Of a DNA stretch of 64,000 bases, positions 45,233-55,058 are shown piece after piece. The notes under the pieces are model-generated. The model was not told where the DNA came from. It ran no database searches and worked only from the letters and a program-made list of their open reading frames with translations. The first letter of the stretch is position 1. Every line of letters begins with the position of its first letter. Both the position numbers and the translations under genes were made by a program. The stretch comes from Aquimarina spinulae (lineage in GTDB: Bacteria; Bacteroidota; Bacteroidia; Flavobacteriales; Flavobacteriaceae): assembly GCF_943373825.1 (NCBI RefSeq), contig NZ_CALSBP010000002.1, positions 2,903,501-2,967,500 of the forward strand, written 5' to 3'.

Positions 45233-47608
45233 TTTAAAAACTATATCAAAATCGCTTGGCGAAACCTAAAAAGAAACAAAGGGTATTCGGTGGTAAATAT
45301 TGGTGGACTTACCATAGGCTTATCGGCGGTGATTTTTATGCTTTTTTATATAAATCATGAGAATAGTTACGATGTATTTCATACTGATTATGATAGACTT
45401 TTTAGAATAGAAAGAACATATGTAAGTAGTATCCAAAGTGATATTTGGGATAGTACACCTTATATATTATCAGATGAATTAAAAAGCTCTATTCCCGAAA
45501 TTACTAATGCTACCAGTATAAGAACTACCGCAAACTACCTGGGCGTTAATGATGCAATGTATCATGAAAAGAATGGATTGTTTGCAGATAATGAATTTTT
45601 AAAACTATTTACTTTAAAGTTTGTAGAAGGTGATCAGAACAGCTCTTTAGAAAACCCAATGAGCATAGTACTTTCAGAATCATTAGCCAAAAAACTTTCT
45701 CCAGAAAGTAATATTATAGGAAAAACAATACATATCGATAAAAAATATGACTGTGTAGTTACTGGCGTATTTGCTGATTATCCCGATAATTCTCATTTAA
45801 AGATTGATTACCTACTTTCTTTTAGCTCATATAAAACTATTACAAGAAATACACTCGATGCGGGGTGGGGTGCAAATAATGCATCTACTTATGTTCAGCT
45901 AAGGAATAACGCAGAAATCGGCAAGGTATCAGAAAAAATAAAAGGGTTTTTAACAAATCATCTTAAGCTGGAAGATGGAATTCAGGAACTACTTAGCCTT
46001 AGACCCATTAGGGATATTTATATGAAAACGTCTAAGGTAAGAGGAGGAGGAGGAAACAGGAGCGAGATTACTACACTGTATCTTTTTCTTGCAGTTGTAA
46101 TTTTTACTGCTTTAATCAGCTTGTTAAATTATATAAATTCATCCACTGCCCAGGTTATGAAGAGAGAATTAGAAATAGGAATCAAAAAGGTTATGGGTAG
46201 TACAAAGAGCCATTTAAGATACCAGTTTATTACCGAGTCATTGGTTATGGTATCCATCTCTTTTATCATTGCTATAGGTTTGGTACTATTGTTTCTTCCA
46301 CTGTTTAATAAGATTGTCGGAAAGAATTTATCTATTGTTTTTAGTCAGGATTGGCCATTTTTTATATATGCTATGCTTGGTTCACTTCTGGCAGGTATTT
46401 TGGCAGGTTTATATCCTGTTTTCTTTCTTACATCCTTAAAAATTTCTTCTTTTCTTCAAGGTAATTCGTCTATTAAACGCCGTGCTGGTCTAAGAAAAGC
46501 TCTGGTTGTTTTTCAATTAGTATTAGTGATACCGTTGGTATTTACTTCAATACTTATTATAGAGCAGTTTAAATATATAGAGCAACGAGATATTGGATTT
46601 GTAAAAGAAGATTTATTAGTGTCATTTATAGATGTTACCAATAAAGAAGACAGAGAGGTACTTAAAACAATAGGAGAACGATTATTACAAAACCCTAATA
46701 TTCTTAATTATTCTATATCAGATTCGGGTCCATTTGGTGGAGGAAGGCAACAAAGTATGGATTGGGAAGGTAATACAACTAATGAAAAAGCTGTGATTAG
46801 GTCACACAGGATAGATTACGATTTTTTGAAAACCTACCAAATGAAGCTAATAGAAGGAAGAGATTTTTCTGAAGATTATGCTACAGATATCCAAAGCGCA
46901 TGCATCATAAACCAAACTGCTTTAGAATTGTTTGGCTGGGATAATGCCTTGGGTAAGAAAATCAATAATGGTCGTTTAAAAGTGATTGGTGTAGTAAAAG
47001 ATTTTAATGATTATACGGCATTCAAGAAAATACCACCTATGATTCTTTTTATGGATCAAGGTTCGGGTAGCTCGTATGTAACCATAAAAGTAGCTTCAAA
47101 TAAAAGAGCAGAAGCCCAAACATTGGTCAATACACTTTTTAACAATGATTTTCCAGAAAACCCCATTGAATTCAGCTTTTTGGATGACAATCTAGACAGC
47201 AGTTATTTGAACTCATTGAAAGGCACAATCAATATTTTCATTTTTTTCTCGGTATTAGCTATACTATTGGCAGTACTTGGATTATATAGTCTGGTATCCT
47301 TTTCGTTAAAAACACAACAAAAAATGATAGCAATACGAAAAGTACTGGGAGCCAATGCAAAAAGTATTTTTCTAATACTACTTAGAGAGTACATGATATT
47401 ATTCTGTATTGCCGCAACATTAGGGCTTATTACGGTTTATTTCATAGCAAATAAAATAATACATGTTTTTGCATATCATGAAGGTGTCAAATTCATCTAT
47501 CTAATTATGGCAGGATTACTAGCCTTATTTGTAGTGCTTTTTTCGGTGAGTAGCAAAATAGTTTCTGCGGTATTACAGAATCCCATAAAAAGCTTACGAA
47601 AAGAATAA
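45230..47608 (+). CDS. MacB/FtsX-type ABC permease, array member 5 (divergent)
   Basis: 792 residues beginning MFKNYIKIAWRNLKRNKGYS. It is one of the most divergent members. The first coupling motif is LEIGIKKVMGS and the second QKMIAIRKVLGA, so the usual KE pair before the motif is lost in the second half. A glycine-rich RGGGGN loop precedes TM2. The tryptophan pair before TM8 found in most siblings (SWWIFALAG) is replaced by VKFIYLIMAG. The tail is NPIKSLRKE. All eight helices are present. It may pair with a different ATPase or act as a non-catalytic partner; neither is shown. Confidence 0.94.
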   Translation: MFKNYIKIAWRNLKRNKGYSVVNIGGLTIGLSAVIFMLFYINHENSYDVFHTDYDRLFRIERTYVSSIQSDIWDSTPYILSDELKSSIPEITNATSIRTTANYLGVNDAMYHEKNGLFADNEFLKLFTLKFVEGDQNSSLENPMSIVLSESLAKKLSPESNIIGKTIHIDKKYDCVVTGVFADYPDNSHLKIDYLLSFSSYKTITRNTLDAGWGANNASTYVQLRNNAEIGKVSEKIKGFLTNHLKLEDGIQELLSLRPIRDIYMKTSKVRGGGGNRSEITTLYLFLAVVIFTALISLLNYINSSTAQVMKRELEIGIKKVMGSTKSHLRYQFITESLVMVSISFIIAIGLVLLFLPLFNKIVGKNLSIVFSQDWPFFIYAMLGSLLAGILAGLYPVFFLTSLKISSFLQGNSSIKRRAGLRKALVVFQLVLVIPLVFTSILIIEQFKYIEQRDIGFVKEDLLVSFIDVTNKEDREVLKTIGERLLQNPNILNYSISDSGPFGGGRQQSMDWEGNTTNEKAVIRSHRIDYDFLKTYQMKLIEGRDFSEDYATDIQSACIINQTALELFGWDNALGKKINNGRLKVIGVVKDFNDYTAFKKIPPMILFMDQGSGSSYVTIKVASNKRAEAQTLVNTLFNNDFPENPIEFSFLDDNLDSSYLNSLKGTINIFIFFSVLAILLAVLGLYSLVSFSLKTQQKMIAIRKVLGANAKSIFLILLREYMILFCIAATLGLITVYFIANKIIHVFAYHEGVKFIYLIMAGLLALFVVLFSVSSKIVSAVLQNPIKSLRKE

Positions 47609-47611
47609 ATC

Positions 47612-47634
47612 ATCATTTAAAAACAACAGTTATG
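47612..47634 (+). repeat. Conserved permease leader, copy 5
   Basis: ATCATTTAAAAACAACAGTTATG keeps the 3' half (AAAACAACAGTTATG) of the leader exactly as before member 5, while the 5' half has drifted. Confidence 0.55.
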
Positions 47635-50061
47635 CTAAAAAATCATTTAAAAATAGCCTGGAGAAGTATCTTAAAAGATAAGATGTTTACTTTCATCAAA
47701 ATAGGAGGTTTTGCTGTTGGGATAATGGCGTGTGTATTGATCGCACTTTTTATTAAAGACGAATTAAGCTATGACAAGCATTATGTTTCTGAAAAACAAA
47801 TTTTTAGGGTATATACAGAAGTAATACATAAGGGTGAACTTATTAAATGGACTCATTATCCTGCACCTTTTGCTAAAGCGCTAAAAAAGGACTTTCCCGA
47901 AATAGAAAAGTCAGGGAGGTTTCTTACAAGCGAACTTTTTGGTACCGGAAACAAAGAGCTTCGAATAGAAGGAGAAACAGAAAACATTTTTGAAAATGGA
48001 TTCATTTTTGCCGATCAGGAGTTATTAGAAATCTTAGAAATACCACTTGCACAAGGAAGTACTAAGAGTGCTTTATCCCAACCAGGAACTATAGTAATCT
48101 CTCAAGCAAAAGCTGATAAATATTTCCCTAACGGAGATGCTATTGGCAAAACACTCATTTTAGATAATAATACAGAGAAACCTTATAAAATCACTGGTGT
48201 AATGAAAGATTCACCAGAAAACACCCATTTTAAGTATAACTTTCTGATGACAATGGTGGGCAGAGATTTTTATCCTTATGAAAAACATAATTGGGGTGCG
48301 CAGAATTATCACACTTATGTTTTGGTGAATAATAATACCAACATACGAGAATTAGAACAAAAAATGTTCTCTATTGTTGAGGACTATATGATCCCTACGG
48401 CTAGAGAATCTAATAGGCTTGATAAAGTGGATTTTTTAAAAAGCTATAAATTCAAACTACAGCCTGTAAGCGATATTCATTTAAAATCAACAGATATTAG
48501 CGATGGGTTAAAACATGGTGATATTCGTTTTGTATGGTTGTTTGGTGCCATCGCAATATTTATTCTGCTATTGGCATGTATTAACTTTATCAACCTATCT
48601 ACAGCCAAATCAGCAAATCGTGCCAAAGAAGTAGGGTTGCGAAAAACCGTGGGAGCTTTTAGGAGAAATTTAATTTCTCAGTTCATCACAGAATCAGTCT
48701 TGTTTAGTATCATTTCATTTGTTTTGGGAGTAATACTGGCATGGGCATTACTGCCGTATTTTAATACGATTGCCTCAAAAACTTTGATTGTACCATGGAG
48801 CCAATGGTGGTTTTTATCCGTATTACTGTTTTCTGCATTATGTATTGGGATTTTTGCTGGATTATATCCTGCTTTTTACCTCTCTGCTTTTAGACCAGTA
48901 AATGTATTGAAAGGAAGTTTGAGTACAGGTAGTAAAAGTGGTAAACTAAGAAGCAGCCTGGTTATTTTTCAATTTACTACATCAATTGTTCTTATCATCG
49001 GTACATTAATCATATATCAACAGATGAACTATATTTTGAACAAAAAACTGGGCTATGATAAAGAGCAAGTTCTGGTTATTCAAGGTACAAAAAGTTTGGA
49101 AAATAAGACACAAAACTTTAAGGATCAACTCTTAAAATTACCGGAAGTAAAACAGGTTTCTGTTAGTGATTATTTACCTATCGAAGGAACCAAAAGAAAC
49201 GGAAATACTTTTAAAGAAAAAGGGAAAGAAAATGAAGGGGTAGCTGTTCCTGCACAAAGATGGGAAGTAGATCATGACTACATTAATACCTTGGGTATAC
49301 GTATAAAAAAAGGACGAGATTTTTCAAGAGAATTAGCTTCAGATTCTACCGACGCTATGGTCATTAATGAGGTCATGGCTAAGAGTTTTGGTTTTGAGAA
49401 TCCTTTAGGAAAAAAAATAACTAATGGAAGACACTCCTGGACCATCATTGGTGTAGTAGAAGATTTTCATTTCGAAACCTTAAAAAATGATATTCAGCCA
49501 TTGGCAATGGCCGTAAATAATAGTCCAGGGATGATTTCTGTACGTTTAAGAACAGATCATATAAATGAAGTATTAAAATCAATCGCAACGATTTGGAGTA
49601 CAAGTGTTCCTAACCAATCCTTTAGGTATAGTTTTCTAAACCAGGATTTTTCTAAAATGCACGAAGATGTACAACGTATGGGTAAGATCTTTGTCAGTTT
49701 TGCTTTGTTTGCAATCCTTGTAGCATGCCTTGGTTTATTTGCTCTTTCTGCCTTCATGGTAGAGCAGCGTAAAAAGGAGATTAGCATCCGTTTAGTTTTG
49801 GGAGCCCCTTTTAAGAGTATATATAAGTTATTGACATTAGATTTTTTAAAACTGATTATCATTTCAATAGGTATTGCCATTCCTATTGGTTGGTATATGA
49901 TGAGTAGATGGCTAGAAGATTTTGCATATCGTATTAACATTGGTTGGGGGATATTTTTAATAGCAGGAATCCTGGCAATAGCAGTAGCGATTTTAACCAT
50001 AAGCTACCAATCTATCGGAGCAGTATTTATTAAACCTTTAAAAAGTTTACGAACAGAATAA
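47632..50061 (+). CDS. MacB/FtsX-type ABC permease, array member 6
   Basis: 809 residues starting MLKNHLKIAWRSILKDKMF. Coupling motifs are KEVGLRKTVGA and KEISIRLVLGA; in the second, the otherwise invariant lysine after Arg is leucine, an unusual change in the segment that docks into the ATPase. The tail is KPLKSLRTE, so the Asn of NPxKSLRTE is also changed. The periplasmic domains are regular (PGTIVISQAKADKYFP, then VVEDFHFETLKND). The 23-base gap and start DNA tie it to members 3 and 4. Confidence 0.95.
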   Translation: MLKNHLKIAWRSILKDKMFTFIKIGGFAVGIMACVLIALFIKDELSYDKHYVSEKQIFRVYTEVIHKGELIKWTHYPAPFAKALKKDFPEIEKSGRFLTSELFGTGNKELRIEGETENIFENGFIFADQELLEILEIPLAQGSTKSALSQPGTIVISQAKADKYFPNGDAIGKTLILDNNTEKPYKITGVMKDSPENTHFKYNFLMTMVGRDFYPYEKHNWGAQNYHTYVLVNNNTNIRELEQKMFSIVEDYMIPTARESNRLDKVDFLKSYKFKLQPVSDIHLKSTDISDGLKHGDIRFVWLFGAIAIFILLLACINFINLSTAKSANRAKEVGLRKTVGAFRRNLISQFITESVLFSIISFVLGVILAWALLPYFNTIASKTLIVPWSQWWFLSVLLFSALCIGIFAGLYPAFYLSAFRPVNVLKGSLSTGSKSGKLRSSLVIFQFTTSIVLIIGTLIIYQQMNYILNKKLGYDKEQVLVIQGTKSLENKTQNFKDQLLKLPEVKQVSVSDYLPIEGTKRNGNTFKEKGKENEGVAVPAQRWEVDHDYINTLGIRIKKGRDFSRELASDSTDAMVINEVMAKSFGFENPLGKKITNGRHSWTIIGVVEDFHFETLKNDIQPLAMAVNNSPGMISVRLRTDHINEVLKSIATIWSTSVPNQSFRYSFLNQDFSKMHEDVQRMGKIFVSFALFAILVACLGLFALSAFMVEQRKKEISIRLVLGAPFKSIYKLLTLDFLKLIIISIGIAIPIGWYMMSRWLEDFAYRINIGWGIFLIAGILAIAVAILTISYQSIGAVFIKPLKSLRTE

Positions 50062-50120
50062 TAAAACATTGCAGAAATACCGAATCAACTTTGGTACCAT
50101 AAGTCTAAAAATAATATATC

Positions 50121-52541
50121 ATGCACACCTTATATTTTAAAATAGCAATTAGATATCTTTTAAAGAATAAGCTCTATTCTTTTATTAATATTTTAGGATT
50201 AGCCATAGGAGTTGCTTCTTTTATTTTGATCATGGTTTATGTGAATTACGAACGTAGCTATGATACTTTTGAAGGATCAGAAAATGTATACCGTGTATAT
50301 ATGGATGCTCTTGAAGGTGATGTTTTTGAAGCATCAGATGCACAAACCGCCAATCTTATCGGTCCTACATTAAAACAAGAATTTCCTGAAGTGATAGAGC
50401 ATGTGCGTCTTCATCGTTTTGATAAAGTAACTTTTAAGTATGACGAAAAAATCATTGAAGAATCCAAAGGATCTCTGGCAGATGCAACCTATTTTGAAAT
50501 ATTTAAGTATCCACTTTTAAAAGGAGATAAACAAAATGCGCTAAAAGAGCCTAATACTATTGTACTCACAGAATCTTTTGCTAAAAAAATATTTGGAGCG
50601 CAAAACCCTATAAAAAAGACTTTGTCAGGGTTTTATTCAGGAGAAGAAGTGTTATTAACGGTAACCGGAATTTTAAAAGATATTCCCGAAAACACTCACA
50701 TGAAAACCAATTTCCTGATTTCTTTTGATACCTACGGAAACTGGTTTGCATCAGAAGAACAAAAAAAATTAAACTGGGGACATTGTAATTTTTTCACCTA
50801 CTTAAAAATTGATAAAAATGCTGATAAAGCCCTTCTGAAAAGTAAAGTAATTGCTAGTGATTTTGAAGATGATGAAGATGAAAGATATAATATAGAACCT
50901 CTAGAAGATATTCATCTGTATTCTAATAAACCCTATGAAGCCGAGACTAATGGTAGTATCAGTAGAATAAAGTTTCTAACAGCCATCGCTTTTATAGTAC
51001 TGTTATTATCGTGGCTTAACTATATCAACTTATCTACAACCAAATCTCTAGAGCGTGCCAAAGAAGTAGGTGTTCGTAAGGTTGCAGGCGCACAACGTAT
51101 GCAGCTTATTTTACAATCATTAACAGAATCGGTTGTTCTAAATGGTATTGCAATTCTTATAGCAATTATACTTACCATAAGTATGCTTTCGATGTATAAC
51201 AATGTTACTGGAAAAGAATTGGTAATACAGACTTCTACTATTATACAGTTATTACCTATTATTGGTTTTATTGTAGTTGGTGTGATTCTGGCAGGATTAT
51301 ATCCTGCTATTTTATTAAGTGGATATTCACCATCAAAAGCATTAAAAGGAAAGATAAGAACTTCTGCCAGTGGATTAAACATTAGAAAAGGATTGATTGT
51401 TATGCAATTTCTAGCCACTATCGTTTTGCTTATTAGCACAATGGTCATTACCAAACAAATAGATTTTATGCAAAAGCAACCTATGGGTGCAGAATTAAAT
51501 CAAACTATTTCTTTTCATGGCGAATTTTTAAGCAACATGTCGGATTCTCTAGCTAGAAATAAATGTAAAATCCTCGAAACAGAACTACAGAAACTTCCTT
51601 TTGTACAGGGTACAGCAAGAACTCAGACGTACCCTGGTGACGGTTATGATAATTTGTCATCATTCATAGGACTGAAATATCCCAACGGAACACAAGATAA
51701 CAAAAAGCCATTTTACAATTATACAGCAGACAGTAATTATCTTGATATACTAGACATTCAATTTCTTGCTGGAAACAATTTTATAAATAATCCCAAAGGA
51801 AATAGCAATACAGTTATAATTAATGAGGCCTGCATGCGTGAAATTGAAATTTTTAACCCAAACGAAGCTATCAATAAAACCATAAAATTCTTTGGAAAAG
51901 ACTGGACAATTTCTGGTGTTATTGAAAATTACCATCATTTTGGATTAAAAAAAAGGATACATCCTATGATTATTCTACATGGCAATAGCAGTAATAATTT
52001 ATTAGTAAAATTTGATGAGACTGTTGCTTCTACTGTGGGATATAACAAAGCGATTACCCAGGTAGAAAAAAAATGGAAGCAAATACTACCACAACGTACT
52101 TTTGGGTATACATTTTTGGATAAAAAGTTTGAAGCCCAATATAATGATGATAAAGAATTTAGTGCTGCCTTTAGGATATTTACACTTCTGGCAATATGTA
52201 TCGCAGCATTAGGTTTGTTTGGATTAACATCTTATACCTGTATACAACGTAAAAAAGAAATAGGAATTAGAAAAGTAAACGGAGCAAGTATTTTTAAAAT
52301 CCTGAAATTATTAAACATTGATTTTATCAAATGGGTTGGGATTGCATTTATAATTGCGATTCCTATAGCCTGGTATGTTATGAATTCGTGGTTAGAAAAT
52401 TTTGCATTAAAAACAAATCTTAGCTGGTGGATATTTGTACTTGCTGGTATAATGGCACTGGGTATTACATTGCTTACGGTAAGCTGGCAGAGTTTTATGG
52501 CAGCTAACGGAAACCCTGTTGATGTACTCAGAGACGAGTAA
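50121..52541 (+). CDS. MacB/FtsX-type ABC permease, array member 7 (divergent)
   Basis: 806 residues with a different beginning, MHTLYFKIAIRYLLKNKLYS, and a different end, NPVDVLRDE, from the majority. Coupling motifs are KEVGVRKVAGA and KEIGIRKVNGA; an Asn in the second replaces Leu. The first periplasmic domain has an acidic loop (DFEDDEDERYN) near residue 250. The second has VIENYHHFGLKKR in place of VVKDFHF. The 59-base gap before it lacks the shared leader, so it seems not to have arisen by the recent duplications. No break is seen. Confidence 0.94.
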   Translation: MHTLYFKIAIRYLLKNKLYSFINILGLAIGVASFILIMVYVNYERSYDTFEGSENVYRVYMDALEGDVFEASDAQTANLIGPTLKQEFPEVIEHVRLHRFDKVTFKYDEKIIEESKGSLADATYFEIFKYPLLKGDKQNALKEPNTIVLTESFAKKIFGAQNPIKKTLSGFYSGEEVLLTVTGILKDIPENTHMKTNFLISFDTYGNWFASEEQKKLNWGHCNFFTYLKIDKNADKALLKSKVIASDFEDDEDERYNIEPLEDIHLYSNKPYEAETNGSISRIKFLTAIAFIVLLLSWLNYINLSTTKSLERAKEVGVRKVAGAQRMQLILQSLTESVVLNGIAILIAIILTISMLSMYNNVTGKELVIQTSTIIQLLPIIGFIVVGVILAGLYPAILLSGYSPSKALKGKIRTSASGLNIRKGLIVMQFLATIVLLISTMVITKQIDFMQKQPMGAELNQTISFHGEFLSNMSDSLARNKCKILETELQKLPFVQGTARTQTYPGDGYDNLSSFIGLKYPNGTQDNKKPFYNYTADSNYLDILDIQFLAGNNFINNPKGNSNTVIINEACMREIEIFNPNEAINKTIKFFGKDWTISGVIENYHHFGLKKRIHPMIILHGNSSNNLLVKFDETVASTVGYNKAITQVEKKWKQILPQRTFGYTFLDKKFEAQYNDDKEFSAAFRIFTLLAICIAALGLFGLTSYTCIQRKKEIGIRKVNGASIFKILKLLNIDFIKWVGIAFIIAIPIAWYVMNSWLENFALKTNLSWWIFVLAGIMALGITLLTVSWQSFMAANGNPVDVLRDE

Positions 52542-52576
52542 CAGGAGGTTGTTAATCAATCAAGAAACAAACAATT

Positions 52577-55003
52577 ATGTTAAAAAATCATATCAAAGTA
52601 GCCTGGAGAACCCTTTTAAAATACAAAGGCTTGTTTACCATTAATATTCTAGGCCTTGCCATTGGGATTGCTACTGCTATTATTATATTTCTTTTTGTGG
52701 TAGACGAATTAAGTTATGATCGCCACCATAAAAAAGCAGATCAGATTGTTAGAGTAGTGCTAAAAGGAAAGATGAATGATGAGCTAATAAAAGAAGCTGT
52801 TACGCCAGGCCCTGTTGCATATACATTACAAGGAGAGTTTCCAGAGGTTTTACAGGCAACTCGTATTAAATCAAACGGAACACCACAAATTACCTATAAA
52901 AACAACACATTTAGAGATCAAAAATTTGCATATGTTGACCCTAATTTTTTTCAGGTATTTACATTGCCACTCATTAAAGGAGATCCTGTCACAGCATTAC
53001 AAGAACCTAATACTGTTGTTATTACTCAAAAATTAGCATCAAAGTATTTTGGGAATGAAAACCCTCTGGGAAAAGTTTTGGAGTTTAAAGAATGGAATCA
53101 ACGCTATACGGTTACAGGAGTAATTAACGATGTGCCTGCAAATTCTCACTTTCATTTTGATGCTTTTGGATCTATGCAGGGATTTGCAGCTGCAAAAGAA
53201 CACAAATGGATAGAATCTGGTTACCATAGTTATCTTGTTCTTGATGAGCGTGTAGATTATAAAAATGTAGAAGAAAAACTACCAAAAATTGTGCGTAAGT
53301 ATATGGGGCCGCAGATAAAAAAATCTATGGGGATGACTTTTGAAGAGTTTAATGGAAAAGGAAATGACATTGGATTATTCCTACAACCTTTGACCGATAT
53401 TCATCTTCACTCAGACTTTGCAGATGCTACCAATCTAGAGCCTGGTGGTGATATAAAAACTGTATACATTTTTGGAGCAATAGCCATATTTATCTTAATT
53501 ATTGCCTGTATCAATTTTATGAACCTTTCTACAGCAGCAGCATCAAAAAGGGCTAAAGAAGTAGGAGTAAAAAAGGTATTGGGATCACCAAAAAGCCAAT
53601 TAATTAAGCAGTTTTTGATAGAATCTTTTATTGCAACTATGGTAGCTATGGTTTTGGCTTTAATTCTGGTTATGATTTCATTACCATTGTTTAATGACCT
53701 GTCTGCAAAAGCATTAGATATAACGTATATTCTTCGCCCTCAGGTACTAATGTATTTATTAATATTAGGAATCATTATTAGTTTTTTGGCCGGAGGTTAC
53801 CCTGCTTTTTTTCTTTCATCATTTGCCCCCATCACTGCACTTAAAAACAAATTTACCAACACAGGTAATAGTAAAGGATTAAGAAGTGGATTGGTAATTT
53901 TTCAATTTGCGATATCGGTAGGTCTTATTCTGGCAACTATAGTAGTAGATCAACAGATGTCTTTCATTCAAAATAAAGATATAGGTTATGAAAAAGATCA
54001 AATACTGGTATTAAGGGATTCATGGATGTTAAAGAACAATGAAGAAGTTTTTAAGGAACAGTTATTTAAAGACCCAAGAGTATCCAATATTACAATGTCT
54101 GGCCATATTCCCGCAGGGCCATCTTATAATCATATGTCAAGTATTTATCCAGGTCAGGATTCTGATGCTATTAGAAGAACTGTTGTATACAATATTGATG
54201 AACACTATATCCCAACGATGGGAATGGAATTGATTGCAGGAAGAAATTTTGCCATAGATGAAGGATCAGAGACCAGAAATTTAATTATTAACGAAACGTC
54301 TGCCAGGATTCTAGGATTTACCGATAATGCAATTGGTCAGGCAGTAACAATGTCTATAAATAATGAAGGAGGGACAAGACAATATTCTGTAATCGGAGTG
54401 GTAAAAGATTTTCATTTCAAATCATTACATCAAACTATAGATCCTCTAATAATGATTAATGAACCAAGTTCGGGGCTTATTGTAAGAGCAAAAACTTCTG
54501 ACATGAAAGGATTAATTGCCACAGCAGAAAATATATGGAACGACTTTAAAGTAAATGAACCCTTTAACTATGCCTTGCTCGATGAATTATACAATCAAAC
54601 CTATCTGAAAGAGCAAAAAATGGGAACCATCCTTAGAATATTTGCTTTGCTCACCATTTTTGTAGCATGCCTGGGATTATTTGGCCTGGTGACTTTTACA
54701 GCAGAACAACGATTTAAGGAAATAGGAATTCGTAAAGTGTTAGGATCTACCATACCTCAAATTATCAGGATGCTCTCATTTGATTTTATGAAACTGGTAT
54801 GTATTTCTTTTTTGATAGCATTTCCTCTTGGGTTTTATCTCATGAATACATGGCTTCAAGATTTTGCTTACCGTATACAAATACAGTGGTGGGTATTTGT
54901 TCTGACTGGCTGTATAACTCTATTAATTGCATTTATGACTATAGGTTGGAAAAGCTTCAGAGCAGCATCGATGAATCCTATAAAAAGTTTAAGAACAGAA
55001 TGA
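52577..55003 (+). CDS. MacB/FtsX-type ABC permease, array member 8
   Basis: 808 residues beginning MLKNHIKVAWRTLLKYKGL. Coupling motifs are KEVGVKKVLGS and KEIGIRKVLGS; the tail is NPIKSLRTE. The first periplasmic domain has EPNTVVITQKLASKYFG and NDVPANSHFHFDAFGSM, the second VVKDFHFKSLHQTIDPL, all close to the array consensus, and GDIKTVYIFGAIAIFILIIACINFMNLST at TM2 is close to members 6 and 11. An ACAGGAGG sequence about 30 bases upstream is purine-rich but too far from the ATG to be its ribosome site. Intact. Confidence 0.95.
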   Translation: MLKNHIKVAWRTLLKYKGLFTINILGLAIGIATAIIIFLFVVDELSYDRHHKKADQIVRVVLKGKMNDELIKEAVTPGPVAYTLQGEFPEVLQATRIKSNGTPQITYKNNTFRDQKFAYVDPNFFQVFTLPLIKGDPVTALQEPNTVVITQKLASKYFGNENPLGKVLEFKEWNQRYTVTGVINDVPANSHFHFDAFGSMQGFAAAKEHKWIESGYHSYLVLDERVDYKNVEEKLPKIVRKYMGPQIKKSMGMTFEEFNGKGNDIGLFLQPLTDIHLHSDFADATNLEPGGDIKTVYIFGAIAIFILIIACINFMNLSTAAASKRAKEVGVKKVLGSPKSQLIKQFLIESFIATMVAMVLALILVMISLPLFNDLSAKALDITYILRPQVLMYLLILGIIISFLAGGYPAFFLSSFAPITALKNKFTNTGNSKGLRSGLVIFQFAISVGLILATIVVDQQMSFIQNKDIGYEKDQILVLRDSWMLKNNEEVFKEQLFKDPRVSNITMSGHIPAGPSYNHMSSIYPGQDSDAIRRTVVYNIDEHYIPTMGMELIAGRNFAIDEGSETRNLIINETSARILGFTDNAIGQAVTMSINNEGGTRQYSVIGVVKDFHFKSLHQTIDPLIMINEPSSGLIVRAKTSDMKGLIATAENIWNDFKVNEPFNYALLDELYNQTYLKEQKMGTILRIFALLTIFVACLGLFGLVTFTAEQRFKEIGIRKVLGSTIPQIIRMLSFDFMKLVCISFLIAFPLGFYLMNTWLQDFAYRIQIQWWVFVLTGCITLLIAFMTIGWKSFRAASMNPIKSLRTE

Positions 55004-55058
55004 TTTAAATCCTTATGGGTCTTTAAAAACTGGTAAGGATAATATAAAAAGTAAAATC

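Noticed and set aside
49557..50000. 147-codon antisense frame within permease 6
   Set aside because: Mirror of a conserved TM-rich coding end; similar frames occur opposite the ends of other permeases, so it reflects their codon pattern.
50085..50115. TTTGGTACC sequence before permease 7 as an internal sigma-54 promoter
   Set aside because: The -24 box is imperfect and no -12 element follows.
55009..55040. 7-bp inverted repeat (ATCCTTA/TAAGGAT) between permeases 8 and 9
   Set aside because: The 18-base loop and lack of a T tract make a terminator or attenuator unlikely.
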